A DNA stretch of 64,000 bases from Volvox africanus (Eukaryota > Chlorophyta > Chlorophyceae > Chlamydomonadales > Volvocaceae). Below the pieces are notes generated by a model that was given only the letters and a program-made list of their open reading frames with translations, ran no database searches and was not told where the DNA came from. Within the stretch, counting starts at the first letter, position 1. Each line of letters begins with the position of its first letter. Below are positions 22,794-34,736 of the stretch, piece by piece. The stretch spans positions 286,001 to 350,000 of the forward strand of contig BSDZ01000010.1 of NCBI GenBank assembly GCA_030268105.1, read 5' to 3'. Made by a program: the position numbers and the translations under genes.

Positions 22794-25700
22794 ATGGAGG
22801 GTTCCTATACGTTTACCTGCCAGTTGTGCCGCGCTCGGCTTACGCTGGTGGGAAACCTTGAAGCAGCTGAATCGGTTGCATGGGTCGGAGGTAGGGGGCT
22901 GCTAGTCCCGCCGCACCTTCAAGCAAGCGTTTTCGACAACACTAATGTAGATGAGTCCTTCATCGTCCTAGATGGCAAGCGTCAAGGTGCGTTGCAATGC
23001 CCATATGGCCTTGGCAACTCGCTGGATTTGTGCTAGGCATTGCCCTTTGCCGATTCTAAAGGCCCTAATGATTCTCATTACTCTGTCGACAGTCTTCCAC
23101 GGTCGTGACTGTACGGAAAAGTTGTGACGTTAGGGCGTGTGCGCGGTGGGAGACGATCCGCACGCCGGCGAAATCTGCAAACGCGCACTGATGTTATGTT
23201 GCGGGTGGCAACTGGCTATGTGTTCACTGCAACCGTGTCGAAGCTGCCTCTTGGTAGAGACATTGGAATAACCGGAAACGGTGCTGGAGCCAGACATATT
23301 TCCTTTAAAATATTTCCTGACACCCGTGAACACGAGGATGTGGCAAGGCATAGACCCCCACTCCTACGTCCTTAACCTCTATGTCATCCAGTTACGGACC
23401 GCCTGTCTGACCTGTGGCGCGTCATTTCCCGTGCCTAGGTATACCCGTCTCGGGCGCTGCTGCGCTGCCCCCGCACCCGGCCCCGCATATTCAGCAGCTG
23501 CAACAGCAGCAGCAAGGTCCTGCCTATGCCCTGCAGCAGCAACCGTTACCACATCAGCAGCAAGGTCTCACGCACCTAAGTCCCCGACTGCAACAGCCGC
23601 AGCAGCAGGGGGGCCTGCCGCATCATGTATCCCAGCAGCAGCCGCAGCCACAGCACCCGGCGCGTGGGCTGGAAGAGTCGTTTGTTGTGCTGGGTGCCGC
23701 CTCCGTGCTGCGACCGACCCCTGCGTACCCCCACATGTACCCACCCCCGGGAGTTAGCCCGCTGCATCTGCAAGCAATGCAGCAGCTACAGCCACAGCAC
23801 CAACAGCACCAACAGCACCAACAACAATCGCAGCAGGCGTCAGGGCCAGGCCAAGCCATGACCCCGACCAGCGCGCGCCACCAACAGGACCAACAGGCGT
23901 TACAGCCGTCTGGACCTCAACAGCAGATGGTAGGACAGCACCAACAGACTGGGCCCGCGCAGCCGTCCCCCTCACAAACGCCGGCGGCGGCTTCTCCATC
24001 CTCACAGACCTACGTCTCCCAAGCACAGCAACCGTCCGCTTTTGCCGCGCAAAACCCCCACCCGAACATCTCGCCGCCGCAGCCGTATCACGTACGGTGT
24101 GGAAGCGGCGCCTCAACAACAGCCGTTGGCGGCGGAGCGGGTCTTCAACAGGGGGGACCAGAGGTGGAGTCAGGGTACAGCAGTCCAGCTGGGCCTGGCG
24201 GGCGCGGCGGCGGCAGCAACGGCGGCGGAAGTAACGGCGGCCCTGTCGGGTCGGGTCTGGATTTCAAGCTACAGGCTTTGGCGCAGTTGTTCGAGCTGGC
24301 CTCTACGAACACACAGGTGAAGGAAGCCGTGTTGGGTGCAATGGAGGCAGTGCGTGCGACTGCATATGCGGCATTGGTTGGTTACGTGCGGAGGAATTGG
24401 TGAAGGAAGGCAGCGGCAATAGGCAGTAGCTCAAATCTTTTGAGGCTTGAACCCCCCCTGGGTTCCGAACCCCACCTGACTGACACTCGTTCAACGTGTG
24501 CTCTTCTCTCTCAACCCAGTACCCCGTCGGCTGAGCCCGGCTCAGTCGCACCGTCTTCTTGTCCTGACGGGTTTTCACCAGCACCGTTTTACCTCACTTT
24601 GCCGTCAGCAAGTGGTGACGGGGGGCGGACTTGGATCGCGCGAGGCAGTGCGAGGCATCAAAGGCATCATGAAACAACCGGTCAGGCTTCCAACTGCTGA
24701 CTCGGCAATGTGTGCTGTGGGGCTAAGGATGCTATGTTTCATGCATCAACTTGTTCATGGGGTCCCTTCCCGTATACCAGGTGGATCACCCGCTGTGTAT
24801 GGATTGTGTGGGACAGCTCAAGGAAGAAATGGAGGCGCAGGTGCGGCGGATGCCGGGTAGCAGATGCGGCGAGGAGGTGCAGGTGCTGGGGGTTGCGCAG
24901 GGGAACAAAGCTCGAGGGAGCACCGGTGCTTTTGTGCAAAGATCTGGAACAACTGTAGGTAGCTCCAAAACCAAAACACACTTTGCCCAAAACCCAGATT
25001 GCAGAAGCCGAACGCGAGATCGCGGCCTACAGCGTTTGTCTGGCGCAGCTGGAATCTGATAATCTAGGCGGCGGGCTCGGTGGGGTTTCGGAGCCGGCAG
25101 CTGTCCGGGACGCCGAGGAGTATCGGCTGGAGGAGATCAGTCGCCTGGAGCAGGAGCGTGACCAGGAAAGGTGCGCTGGATATTGCAGTGATAGGGACTT
25201 GGGTTGGGTTCCGTAGCATCGGACGTCCACCAATGTACTTCCTTTATTTCCGTGTATGTCCTGGTGTGTGTGTGTGGTGGCTGGTATGGCATGCACATGG
25301 ATGAGCAGGAAAAAGAACTCAAGGATGCGACCCGATCTCGCTTATCCGGGTGGCATTTCTAGCATACGGTCGCGACAATCGGGTTCGGCGGCATGGGAGG
25401 GATGTAGATGTTGATATATATCATGCATACTCTCGCAAATCGTGTCAGGCGTCCGCTTTATGGTTTGGACCATGAAACTTCAGCGCGTCCCAAGTCACGT
25501 CGTGGGCACTTTTGCAAGGCAGTCCGTTACAGCTTACTATCGTTACCCACCGCGCCCACGCGCCTTTCCGGACCTTTCCTGACCTGATCGTCACCCTTCC
25601 TGACAACATCTACGACAACCTCAACAACAACAAACAACAACAAACAACAACAAAAGGGCGCGCGCTGAGGTGCTGGAGTCTGAGCTAGCAGCGGTGGTTT

Positions 25701-28397
25701 CGGAGCTGAGCTCCCTGTCCGCGGCCGCTGCGGACCTAGACTCCTTGGAGGAGCGCTACTGGAACGACGTGAACGACTTTGAGTTGCTGCTGCGAGCTCA
25801 CACGGACGAGCGCGGTGCACTGCTGGCCAAGATCGATCGCACGGGGCAGAGGCTACAGCTGCTCAAGAATACATCAGTGCTGTACGATGCTTTTAAGATC
25901 TGGTGAGTCGGAAAATCCGGAAAACGCTTAAGACGTTTATTGAGAAGGTAAGAGTAAGTAGCGAGGGAACGCGAGCTTCCGACCTTAAGCGCTCCGCACG
26001 GAAGAAATGCGCGAATGCGGGGGGCGAGGGCGCATCGCATAGGCACGCAGGTGGTCGAGAGGTTTGGATGTAGTTGATGAAGACCCCGGCAGGTTTTGGC
26101 CGTCGTCGGAGCTCTTGGCCTCTCGCCCCTAGATCTTCGTTTTAATTGGCGCCGATCGGGACTCGGATTTAAAAAACATCTCTCCAAGCCACATGTCAAA
26201 GACCGGGGGAAGACCGGTTGACATGAGCCCGATTCGTTGTAGCCACCTAACCACAGATTTGTTGTGGATCCATAAACAAGTCTTGTAAAAGCAAATGTCG
26301 CAAAAGCCACAAGCCTACCCCCCCCCCCAATCTGCTGCCCCCCCCTGCAGGCACGACGGGCCGTTTGGAACAATTAGTGGGTTTCGTCTGGGGCGTACCC
26401 CCGAGGTGCCGGTGGAGTGGGACGAAATCAACGCGGCTTGGGGCCAGGCGGTACTGCTGTTGCACACCATGGCACAGGTTGGGGGGGGGCGGGTACTGGG
26501 TAGGGGGAACATCACAACCCGCCGGCGTGCGCCGCGTTCGTGGGTCTGGAGGTGCTGCACGTAAGCAACTGGGTGGTGCAAATGTGCCAACCGAGGTTAC
26601 CCAACCGAATACATCGATGGATGAAGATCCGTATCCGTACTCGTGTTGCGCTACGACAGCTGGTGTGTTAATAGCCACACCGTCTGTTAGCTTCGGGAAA
26701 GCGGCTTAATGCAATCCCTCTTGTGGACACTTTACCTAACTGAGTTGTGTCCGGGCCCATGACGTCTCCGACCCCTCGTTCAGAATGTGGTGATGTGAGC
26801 GCGCAGATTTCCTAACCATCCCGTCGCCCAATGTCTCCTCTCAGGAGCCTCATTACGCACCGCCATATCCCTCCATGAACCTCAACCAGATCCAGTCGTC
26901 GATATCGCCCCGGGTCTATGTTTAAGGATTTCTGAACACCCAATAGGATGTGGTGTGCTGGTCACGTGCTGCGCTTGTTCTCTCCTACTAGTCTAGGCTG
27001 CATGGGACATTCGTTTCCGATTGCATGGGCTCTGCAGCACCTATATCCAGTTTTCTCATATCCAGCTTTCTCATCATCTCCCGCTGGTTCCCATCCTGGC
27101 TCTTGCTCCTCACGCTGTGCCGCAACGTGCGTTCGCTACCGTCGCCGGCCTCTCCAGATGTGTAAGGTGCAGTTCAGCTCGCATCGTCTGCTGCCCATGG
27201 GTTCCCATCCCCGCGTGGCGGACAAGCGTGCGACGTACGACCTGTTCGGGCCGGTGTCAAAGCTCTGGTCCGCTAACTACGATCGCGCCATGGTAGCCTA
27301 CCTGGCTTGTCTGCGGGAGTTCGGCGAGCACGCACGGAAGAAGGACCTGCAGGACGGTACGGACCTACTGAGGGTTATCAAACCCAAGCAAGATTCAGAA
27401 GCAGCCAGATCAGGAAGTGGGGTTCAGGATGTGTTGGTCCACGGGTGGTTGGCTTAAGGTACTTGCTGGGCGGGGGAAACATATGCGTCCGACAAACAGG
27501 AGAGGTTGGAAGGAGGGAGGCGAAGAAAGGTTGGAAGGAGGGAGGCGGCGCTGAGTTTGGAGGCGAGCTTAGGTAATGTACCTTGTAATGTAGGACCATA
27601 TTGGACCTTAAGAACTTTCAAAGCCCTAACCTTCCTCAGCGTTAGGACGTCGAGACTACACCACCCATGTTAGGCCCAGTATACTTGGAATGCAATGCTG
27701 CGCTCCAGTTATTGTTGCAGTCTGCAACCCGACATAAGCTCTCTGCCTAACTTCTTTACATAGGCTCCGACCTGCCGATACGGTTGTCCTTTTCTGTTGA
27801 CCGCGCAGGCAAGCCCACACAGTTCAACTTTCCGTTTGCCATCGATGGTGACAAGGTCAATAATCACACCGTTAAGCTCACTTTGAACAAGGACGTACGA
27901 TGGACCAAGGCGCTAAAGTTCATGCTCGCGAACCTCAAGGTGATGTATGGTTGTGTGCAGTAGGGCTGAGTGGGACGGACGCGGATGGGGTTGCGGTACA
28001 GGCTAGGGCTGTGAATAGTGGTGTACGGGAATGCCACGCCTTGAATCCGCACATTGTAAGCCCGGCCGAAGTCCCCAAGTATTATCAACCCTAGCTGCAT
28101 TCATGCATCCACTTCCTTTCCTGCAGCACAAGCACATGGACGTTCTTTGACCGTGGCGAGATGTGGTGCAGGGCAGGCAACATAGATAGTGCCCTATCTA
28201 TACCCAACCAGTGTACCCAGGGATGGGATGGGACTGCCCCTTTCCCTGTATCCACACTATGCACGTGTTTGTCTTCTTGCCTTCTTTATTTGCTACAGAT
28301 TGCATTGCAATGGTGCGTCAAGCAGGACCAGAAAATTGAGGTCCCACAGCTCCAGCAGCTCCAGCAGGAGGGGCCACAGCTGATGCCGGAACACTGA
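22794..28397 (+). CDS. ATG6: ATG6/Beclin 1 autophagy protein with Gln/Pro-rich insertion
   Basis: Core subunit of the class III PI3-kinase (Vps34) complex that starts autophagosome formation and acts in vacuolar sorting. Nine exons in phase: 22794-22986, 23439-24316, 24781-24840, 24998-25170, 25657-25902, 26351-26477, 27158-27356, 27764-27939 and 28299-28397 (716 aa). Residues 5-12 hold the N-terminal CxxC (FTCQLC). Residues 65 to about 330 are Gln/Pro/Ser-rich, with an ESFVVLG motif inside. A BH3-like stretch ([12 protein letters not shown], about 340-352) precedes VDHPLCMDC at 358. A coiled coil spans about 378-490. The C-terminal membrane-binding fold has [41 protein letters not shown] and [13 protein letters not shown]. 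Plant and animal relatives are about 420-520 aa; the excess is the Q-rich block. The intron 25171-25656 could hide a small alternative exon near 25300-25350, but direct joining already keeps frame. The ATG is the first in an exon starting just before the CxxC. Confidence 0.96.
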
Positions 28398-29392
28398 AGT
28401 CTAGCCAAGTACAGTTCCTGGTAAACGTGCGACTTCCATTTAATTATGGAGATCCAGAGAGTCACGATCCAGAGGTCCTTTATGAGGGAAGGCATAATGC
28501 AAGTGTGAGTTAGAGGATGGAGGCTGGGGGGTTGAGAGCCGCAATGAAAGTGCTTCGAAATGCTGAGAAAGTGCTTCTGCACCTTCGGATCATGGAGGCG
28601 TGTGCCGTACGTATACGATTACTACAGGTGGGTTGTATTGGATGAGGATTTGTTGCAGAAAAATATGTTTCATTACATGGCATAGTGTTGCTGTGCAGGG
28701 TTGCTTCATGTCCATTTGTGGTCGAGTTACATGTATAATTCCATGCGTCAAGTATGCTGGTGCTGAGTCTTGGGCCAGATAGGCTCGTCAGACCTTTTGG
28801 GATGGATGACAAACCAAGCCCAAAGTTGTTAGATGTGTCCTGTTGTGTTATAAATGCCACGTCCCTGACCTCAACCCTTTAAGCAGGGAAAGGAAGGCTA
28901 CTTACGAGGACTTGCAAACTTATATCGGTTAAAGGACACATCTTATGTTATTGTGGCGAGGGGAATAATGTTCTGGTCTGGCCACATAATTCCGTTACAC
29001 ATGATGAAGTTTGTTACAAACATCTTGAAAGAGCTCGGTCGAGCCAGGAGGCGCATAAAACCATTCGAACAAGCAGAACAAATTGATACTACATTATGGA
29101 TGATAATTCAAGCAGGCCCTAGTTGGTCTTGCTTTGGCATAATATGAATCATAAGTGGATCTGTCCCTGTAGTAGTCGTACACGTATGGCACGCACTTCC
29201 ACGATATAAGGGTGCAGAAACACCTTAGTTCTCAGAGCTCGGCCCAGCTCCCGCAGACCCACGATTACTTGGGTTGTGGCGTCCGTGATTGTCATACCGC
29301 CTTTCCTTACTAACGGTATGCACGGTTGCCGCGGGGCGTTGGCGGTCAGGACCCTGGTCCTTCGGCGTCAACTCCGAAGGCAGTTCCTGCAC
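28398..29392. other. ATG6 3' flank; no gene seen
   Basis: The ATG6 3' UTR must begin here, but no clear polyadenylation signal is visible (no TGTAA within 300 bp). A minus-strand open stretch at about 29316-29148 follows the gag remnant and shows no recognised motif. Confidence 0.5.
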
Positions 29393-30298
29393 TCACATCA
29401 CGTGAACGCGAGGGTTAAATTGTTTAACGTCCTTGCCCGCCAAATGTCTAACTTCTGCACCTCTAGCAAAAGCTACCAAGGCATCATAAGATTGGAAAGG
29501 AATTCCGCTAAGGTCAGTGGCGCACCATCGTGCAAGGGATTCAGTAAGACCGTGATGGAACCAAAAGATACGATCCTCTTCAGGAAAGTTAACGATAGGT
29601 GTTATCAGCGCCTCGAAGCGGGACTGATAAGCAGGAACAGTTTCGTGTGGACGCATGTGGTACGTGCCTTGTGCAAGCATCTTACGAGCCTCGTTGCCAC
29701 GCGAGCGAACTTCCGTAGCAAAGCGAGCGAGAAGAGCATCGATCAAGTTATCAAACGTATACTTGTCCCTAGCGGTTGTCCATTCATCATACCAGTCCTT
29801 GGCAACACCCTCGAGGGTATTCCCGACAAACAGGCATTTAATGGAGTCGCATCCCCCACCGTGCACCGCTTGCAAATACTGCCTAGCATCACGAACGTAA
29901 GCCCGTGTCCTATCCGCGACGCTATGTCCTGAATTCTTTGCCTTTTCGTCAGCGGAAATATTGAGCTTAGGCACGGGGATAGTCAACTTCATTACCTCCG
30001 GTATTCCGATGGGTTCTTGAACCGCGGGTGTTACCGGGGCCTGTTGTACTCCGACTCCCTCACTTGTTGTAGCCGCTGCCGACAGTGGTACAATCAAATG
30101 CGAAGGGGTCTGAAGGACGATAGGATCAGACATAAGACGAGTCCCAACGGTATCGGGATCAGCAAAAGCAGTTCTAGTAGCGAGGCCGCCATCGGGCTGG
30201 CTGGCGGTGCCCAGATAGGAACTATCTTCGCGTCCCGATATGAAGCACGAGCTTATTCGGGCAGACAGGAATTTACTATAAACCTGAGAGCAACGCAA
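29393..30298 (-). pseudogene. gag: Partial gag of the diverged Ty3/gypsy element
   Basis: About 300 codons of Gag capsid. Shared blocks with the intact gag at 52236-53471 include VPKLNIS, YLQAVHGG, CLFVGNTLEG, ALLARFATEV, YQSRFEALITPI and ARWCATDL. It ends at a stop before any CCHC zinc knuckle, and no pol follows, so it is a fragment. The left end of the open frame lacks an ATG; the first in-frame ATG is about 55 codons in, at GTRLMSDP. Confidence 0.85.
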
Positions 30299-30543
30299 CG
30301 TAAGAGGAATTTGTGACTATTCGCGTACCGACAGAGCTCCCGAGTAGACCAAGGAGATAAACGATATAGTCCGTTAGGTTGTCCTTTATTTCAGTAGTTT
30401 TCTGGATCAAAGCCTTGATTTGTTCCTCATTCAAGTATTGTCCAGCCAATACCGCATTCAGTGTTGGCGTACGTTCACCTGCGACTCACAGTGCCAGATT
30501 CACAACAAGAATGCAGCAACTATTTATCAGCAAGTGTCTAAAT

Positions 30544-30639
30544 TCACAAACCGGAAGCGGCGTCGTCCAGAACAGCGCGGCCGAGATCCTCTGCGAAAGT
30601 GTCTAAAGGGCTGCGGCGAGTGTCGTCGTCGCTTGCCAT
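30544..30639 (-). CDS. Leader ORF exon of the diverged element
   Basis: ATG-initiated 31-codon frame upstream of gag. It contains PLDTFAEDLGRAVLD, shared with the leader frames of elements B and C. As there, a donor-like G/GTTTGT follows the Ala-Ser codons. An acceptor (GTCGCAG then GTGAAC) lies about 70 nt on, after which the frame continues with NEEQIKALIQKTTEIKDNL, which aligns with the second block in B and C. Function unknown. Confidence 0.6.
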   Translation of the reverse strand: MASDDDTRRSPLDTFAEDLGRAVLDDAASGL

Positions 30640-30708
30640 CACGAGAACCTACTTCCGATGAGGGACAATGCAACCATCATGATTCAACCAGGTCTCGATA
30701 CCAAATTT

Positions 30709-31450
30709 GTTGTATCCTTCCTTCTTCAATGATGTATTAGCTCTGCACGTCTAGGTGTTAGCTGCGTGCGTACCAAGCTTATAAGCAAGGCAAGCCAATG
30801 CGAATAGTAGACAGCGGAAGACTCAATAGCAAGGAAAGATTCAACTTACAATGTTCTTCAGTTACAGAATTACAGTCTGCCGTCAGACCCCGTGGGCAAT
30901 GTTCATCACTTGGCTGCAGATGGAATGCTAGAATAGCTCAGGCCGAATATAAATGATTATATCGTATGTATGCGTATCGGATAGAGTTAAGTACTCGAAT
31001 ACTTGGTCCAAAGTTAGCGTCGTGCCCACTTCGGTCTCTAGGCGGCCGTCCTCGCACCTATCACGTTGCGATACTGATGTGCAGTACAGGTCTCACTGGA
31101 TTACGATCTCAAGTGTGAGTACCTTGGTAATACTGCTCTAAATATCGTGTCATTCGTGATATTATTGGATGCAACGCATGCAATATGCAAAGGTCCGAAT
31201 ATTGATATTCGGTTGCCGACCCAACCATCACGATCATCGCATTCTTGCATACGCGTATGGTTTATGACACAGATGAGGTAATACTATTCAAAGTATTATT
31301 ACGTGATATAATATGCCAATGGATAGATCGTGCATTAATTATCAGCCTCGAGTCAAACATGTTGACCGACAGCGCGATGTCGTGAATGATGATGGGACAT
31401 GCCTGATTAGCTAGATATACTCGAGTATATCATGCTAATATGATTGTATT
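30709..31450 (-). repeat. Partial LTR of the diverged element
   Basis: Begins TGTTGTATCC on the plus strand (the U5 end) and shows short blocks collinear with the 824-bp LTRs. These include a CCGAATAT/ATATTCGG stem and a GTAATACT/AGTATTA stem at matching places. Its U3 end is lost or unrecognised at the LINE boundary. Confidence 0.75.
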
Positions 31451-33853
31451 ATGCTTCATGATATCTGAATGCATTGCGGCCTTCATAAATGTAAACGGTG
31501 ATTGAACCCGCGTACAACATGTATAGCCTGCGAAGGTATCCTGTTGGAGACACTTATAGAGGCCTTTGTTCAGGTCACTAATGTAGGAGCAAGTGTCGTG
31601 CTGTTTTAGCCAGAACACTTTATCGAACGGGACGCTGTCTGCCTTTTCAGTAAACTTTGCCGGAATCTCGCCTTGTGTGACAGATGTTGCTCCCTTGTCA
31701 GCTTTGTCATTACCATCAATGCCGGTATGCGATTTCACTTTCAAGAAGTGGACGGTTATGTTCTGTTGGGCGTAGTCGTACAGTAGTTCGACGATATCCA
31801 TGAGTATGGCTTTGTGCTTGGAAATGTGCAGTTTACTCGGATCGTTTATTGCTCTTTTGATAAGATCCAGTGATGCTTGTGAATCAGTGGCAATTGTTAG
31901 GGCGCTGTTCACTTCCTTTTGCAATGATAGGGCCACGCGTATTGCCGCCAGCTCTGCCCGTTGAATGGTATTGGTGCATCCGACACCTGCTGGGTCGATG
32001 TACAATGTTTTTCCGGTGGGTCCACAGTGCGCAGCCGCTCCCAACTTGTTCAGGCCGTCGTTTTCAGCCAGTTTAATGCAGCTACCGTCAGTCCAGGTGA
32101 TATCTTGTGGGTACACGCGGAGTGGTATTTGTCCAGGGAAAGCTGCTGCCAGGAGCTGCTGGAGCATCTGTCCGTCCAGTTGGTGGACTGTGGCGGTGGG
32201 TCTGGGTCCAGGCGGCTTTGAGGCCATCATCTTGCGCATGATCTGAGCAGCTTTGCTTGGGTAGGGACGCTAGATGTCGACGTATTGGGTGCCCTCTGGC
32301 GTGTCCTGCATGCGCAGATGTTTTCTGGGGAGGCCGACGGCGTCCATTGCTTTGAGTTCGGTTAGGAGTGCCTTCATGGAGCAGGCGTTTAGTCCTCGGA
32401 TCGCCGTGTCGTTGGCCAACACGACGAGGTCCAGGCCTCCCTTGTAGCCAGGGGTTTGGCCGTCAGTTCCCGTCCCGCTGGTGAGCATGCACGCTTCACC
32501 ACGGCTCAGTCGCGCGAGATGAAGACGTACGGTGTGCTGTATAGCTGCGTGTGGGGACTGGTCCGGCTGTGCGGGACAATGAGTAGTGTGGCGGTGGGCA
32601 ATGTGGATGTCATTGTGTGTGACGCGCCTGCGATTGCCCACATTACCGCCTTTTTGACGCTGGTGGGGTCAGGATTCGGGTGTGCTATCGAGAGGCCTGT
32701 AATGGCTGAGAGAATGCATCTTTGTTCGCCCCGAAAAGTTGGTCTTCTGCATGAGGCTGAAGTAGTATTGCACCTCTTCGCCGCAGTTAAGCGGGGATGA
32801 AAACCTTTCGACAACTTGGCCGGCGTCTAGGGCGTGCAGGGCGTCAACCAACGTGCGGCGCAGTTGTCTATTCATGGTCGCCTGCGACCGTGGGGGATCT
32901 TTCGACTTTCGCCCGTTGGGATCCTTTCCGTACCGCAGAAGATACTGGCATATGCGCCGACGATAGACATCGGGGTAATAGTGTCTTGCCAGCGAACCGT
33001 GTAGTATTGTTCATGGGTTGAGGTCGTATCCGCCCCAATTTTCCGTTTCTTGGGAAGTTTCACCTTTGAGGGGACGATGCGTTTTGTGATTGGGCCCGCG
33101 AGTATTTCCGTGATGTCCTCTGCGTCGTTGTATAGGTCATAAACTATCTGTTGTTGCCCCGTTGTGTCCTTTGCCTGTCCTTTTCCAGGCTTCCAGGGTA
33201 TCCGGTCCTCCAGGATTTGATCGCGGGCAACCTTCCATCGAGGTCTCCACCATTGTGGGGTGAGGTGCTCTGGTGGCTTCGGCGTCCCTGGTAGCACTCC
33301 AGCTGGTTCAGGCGCAGGTGGGTTACCGGCGTATTTCCTGGCGGTGATGCTCGATCCAGCCCCTGTCGCACCCGTGCCTGTGCTGGCGCGGGAGTGACGT
33401 GGTGCTACCGGCATGCAGTCAAGTCCCTTTTCAGCGAGGTATGCCAGCACGGGGTTTGGGGTGCCGGTTTCTCCTGGCTCGGGGGTCATACCGATGTTTA
33501 GTGTGCGACGGGTTTGCCGGCTTGGCCCCTGGACGATAGGCCCGGGAGGGTTTCCTAGGTTGGGTACACTCCTGCGGGTGTCTTTTTGCAGGGCTGCCAT
33601 GGCGCATCTCGCTTCTATATACGATGTGCATTGTGGGGCCGGGTCGTGGAGTTGCGCGCCGTGGATAGCTGCAGTATCCGTTCTCACGTTGCTGTTGTCA
33701 CAACGTGTATTGTTGTTGATGAAGTCCTGTTGCCGCTGATAGGCGGATCTTGCGCGTTTCCGTCCTGTGCATGCTGGATCCGCAGGGCGGCTCGGCGGCG
33801 CTAGCGGGTCGCTCTTCATGTCGTCTGGCTCGGTGTGGGGATGGTGTGGTTTC
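31430..33853 (-). pseudogene. Decayed LINE, 3' part: linker and RNase H domain
   Basis: Minus-strand remains of a non-LTR retrotransposon. The stretch 33848-32872 is a continuous Pro/Lys/Arg-rich linker (PQWWRPRWKVARD, VKLPKKRKIGAD). From 32875 to 32270 it is broken by a frameshift and stops. The stretch 32239-31430 is an RNase H domain with the catalytic set WTDGS, RAELAAI, TDSQAS and GNDKADKGA. The reading frame at 33848 continues across the GTTTC site into the piece at 58422, so this is one element split by the composite insertion. RNase H after RT is known in several LINE clades; the clade here is not settled. The right part (58422-59333) supplies the end of the RT region. Confidence 0.85.
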
Positions 33854-34677
33854 TGTTGTACCTCTCGTTCGCGTTTGCTCATAAGTATCTGCACGTCTGG
33901 AGACTTTCGACACCGATGCGCGAGCACTTGCAAGTACAGCAAGGCAAGCGAGAGCAAACAGAGACAGCGGAAGACTTCAAGACGAAGAGAGATATAACTT
34001 ACAGTCTTACAGATCGGAACGATGCAATGGACGAAATCGCCGTCAGCGCCGGAAGCAAGCAATCATCACGCGGCGGTGATTAGCGAAGTTCAGGCTTAGC
34101 TCGGGCTAAGTAGAATAGCGTATAGCAATAGTAATGTAGAACACACAAGTGTTCTTCGGTATCGAATGTCTTGTTTTGCTTAGCCGTCCTCGCATCTGTT
34201 ATACTCGCAGCATCGCAATGCCGTACAATTCACATCAGGAGGCCAATCCTAGATGTGACAACCCTACTGCATCTAGGCGATGTCTACGCATAACAACGTA
34301 TAAGCCTTTCCGGCATTCGCATGATGCAAGGGTCCGGATAACAATATCCGGTTGCAGGGCATGTATCGCGACGAGTGCGGCGCTCTCAACGTGTGCTTTA
34401 ATGAAGTAATATTATATCAGATAATATTACTTATCGTTTCGTAGCACGAGCATAATGCGCACTTCAATGCTTCGGGCTTTCATGCATGCTAGGCGGATTT
34501 GCCATGATGCGATGTCGCGATGGATAATGACAACATGCCAAATGCATATATAAATGTACACGAATACATTTATATCATGCAGATTCATTCATATGCAATG
34601 TGTTCATCACAATAGCACTTCGCCTTGTAGGATCACATCGACCTACGCATCGGCGGGAAACTAACCGTAGCACAACA
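33854..34677 (-). repeat. LTR1 (3' LTR of element A)
   Basis: 824 bp with termini TGTTGT and ACAACA. The polypurine tract of the element abuts its inner edge (34678-34692; GGGAGGGGGGATAAT on the minus strand). Outer edge abuts TSD copy GTTTC. Confidence 0.95.
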
Positions 34678-34736
34678 ATTATCCCCCCTCCCGTATGCAG
34701 CGTCCTCGCTGCTTCATACAGCATCGACTGCAAGGG

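Larger units (their letters stand above)
29393..31450 (-). mobile_element. Diverged Ty3/gypsy remnant: 5' LTR, leader frame, partial gag
   Basis: Minus-strand 5' end of an LTR retrotransposon related to, but well diverged from, the family at 33.85-58.42 kb. It has a partial LTR (30709 to about 31450), a primer-binding site just left of 30709 (TGGTATCGAGACC on the minus strand), a leader frame (30639-30544 and beyond) and gag (30298-29393). Pol and the 3' LTR are absent, so the element is truncated on the left near 29390. Its right edge meets the decayed LINE around 31450; the boundary is approximate. Confidence 0.85.

Noticed and set aside
25298..25350. Extra ATG6 coiled-coil exon ([12 protein letters not shown])
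   Set aside because: It reads well but needs phase 0 on its left, while the strong donor at 25171 leaves phase 2. Joining 25170 directly to 25657 is in frame. Could still be alternative.
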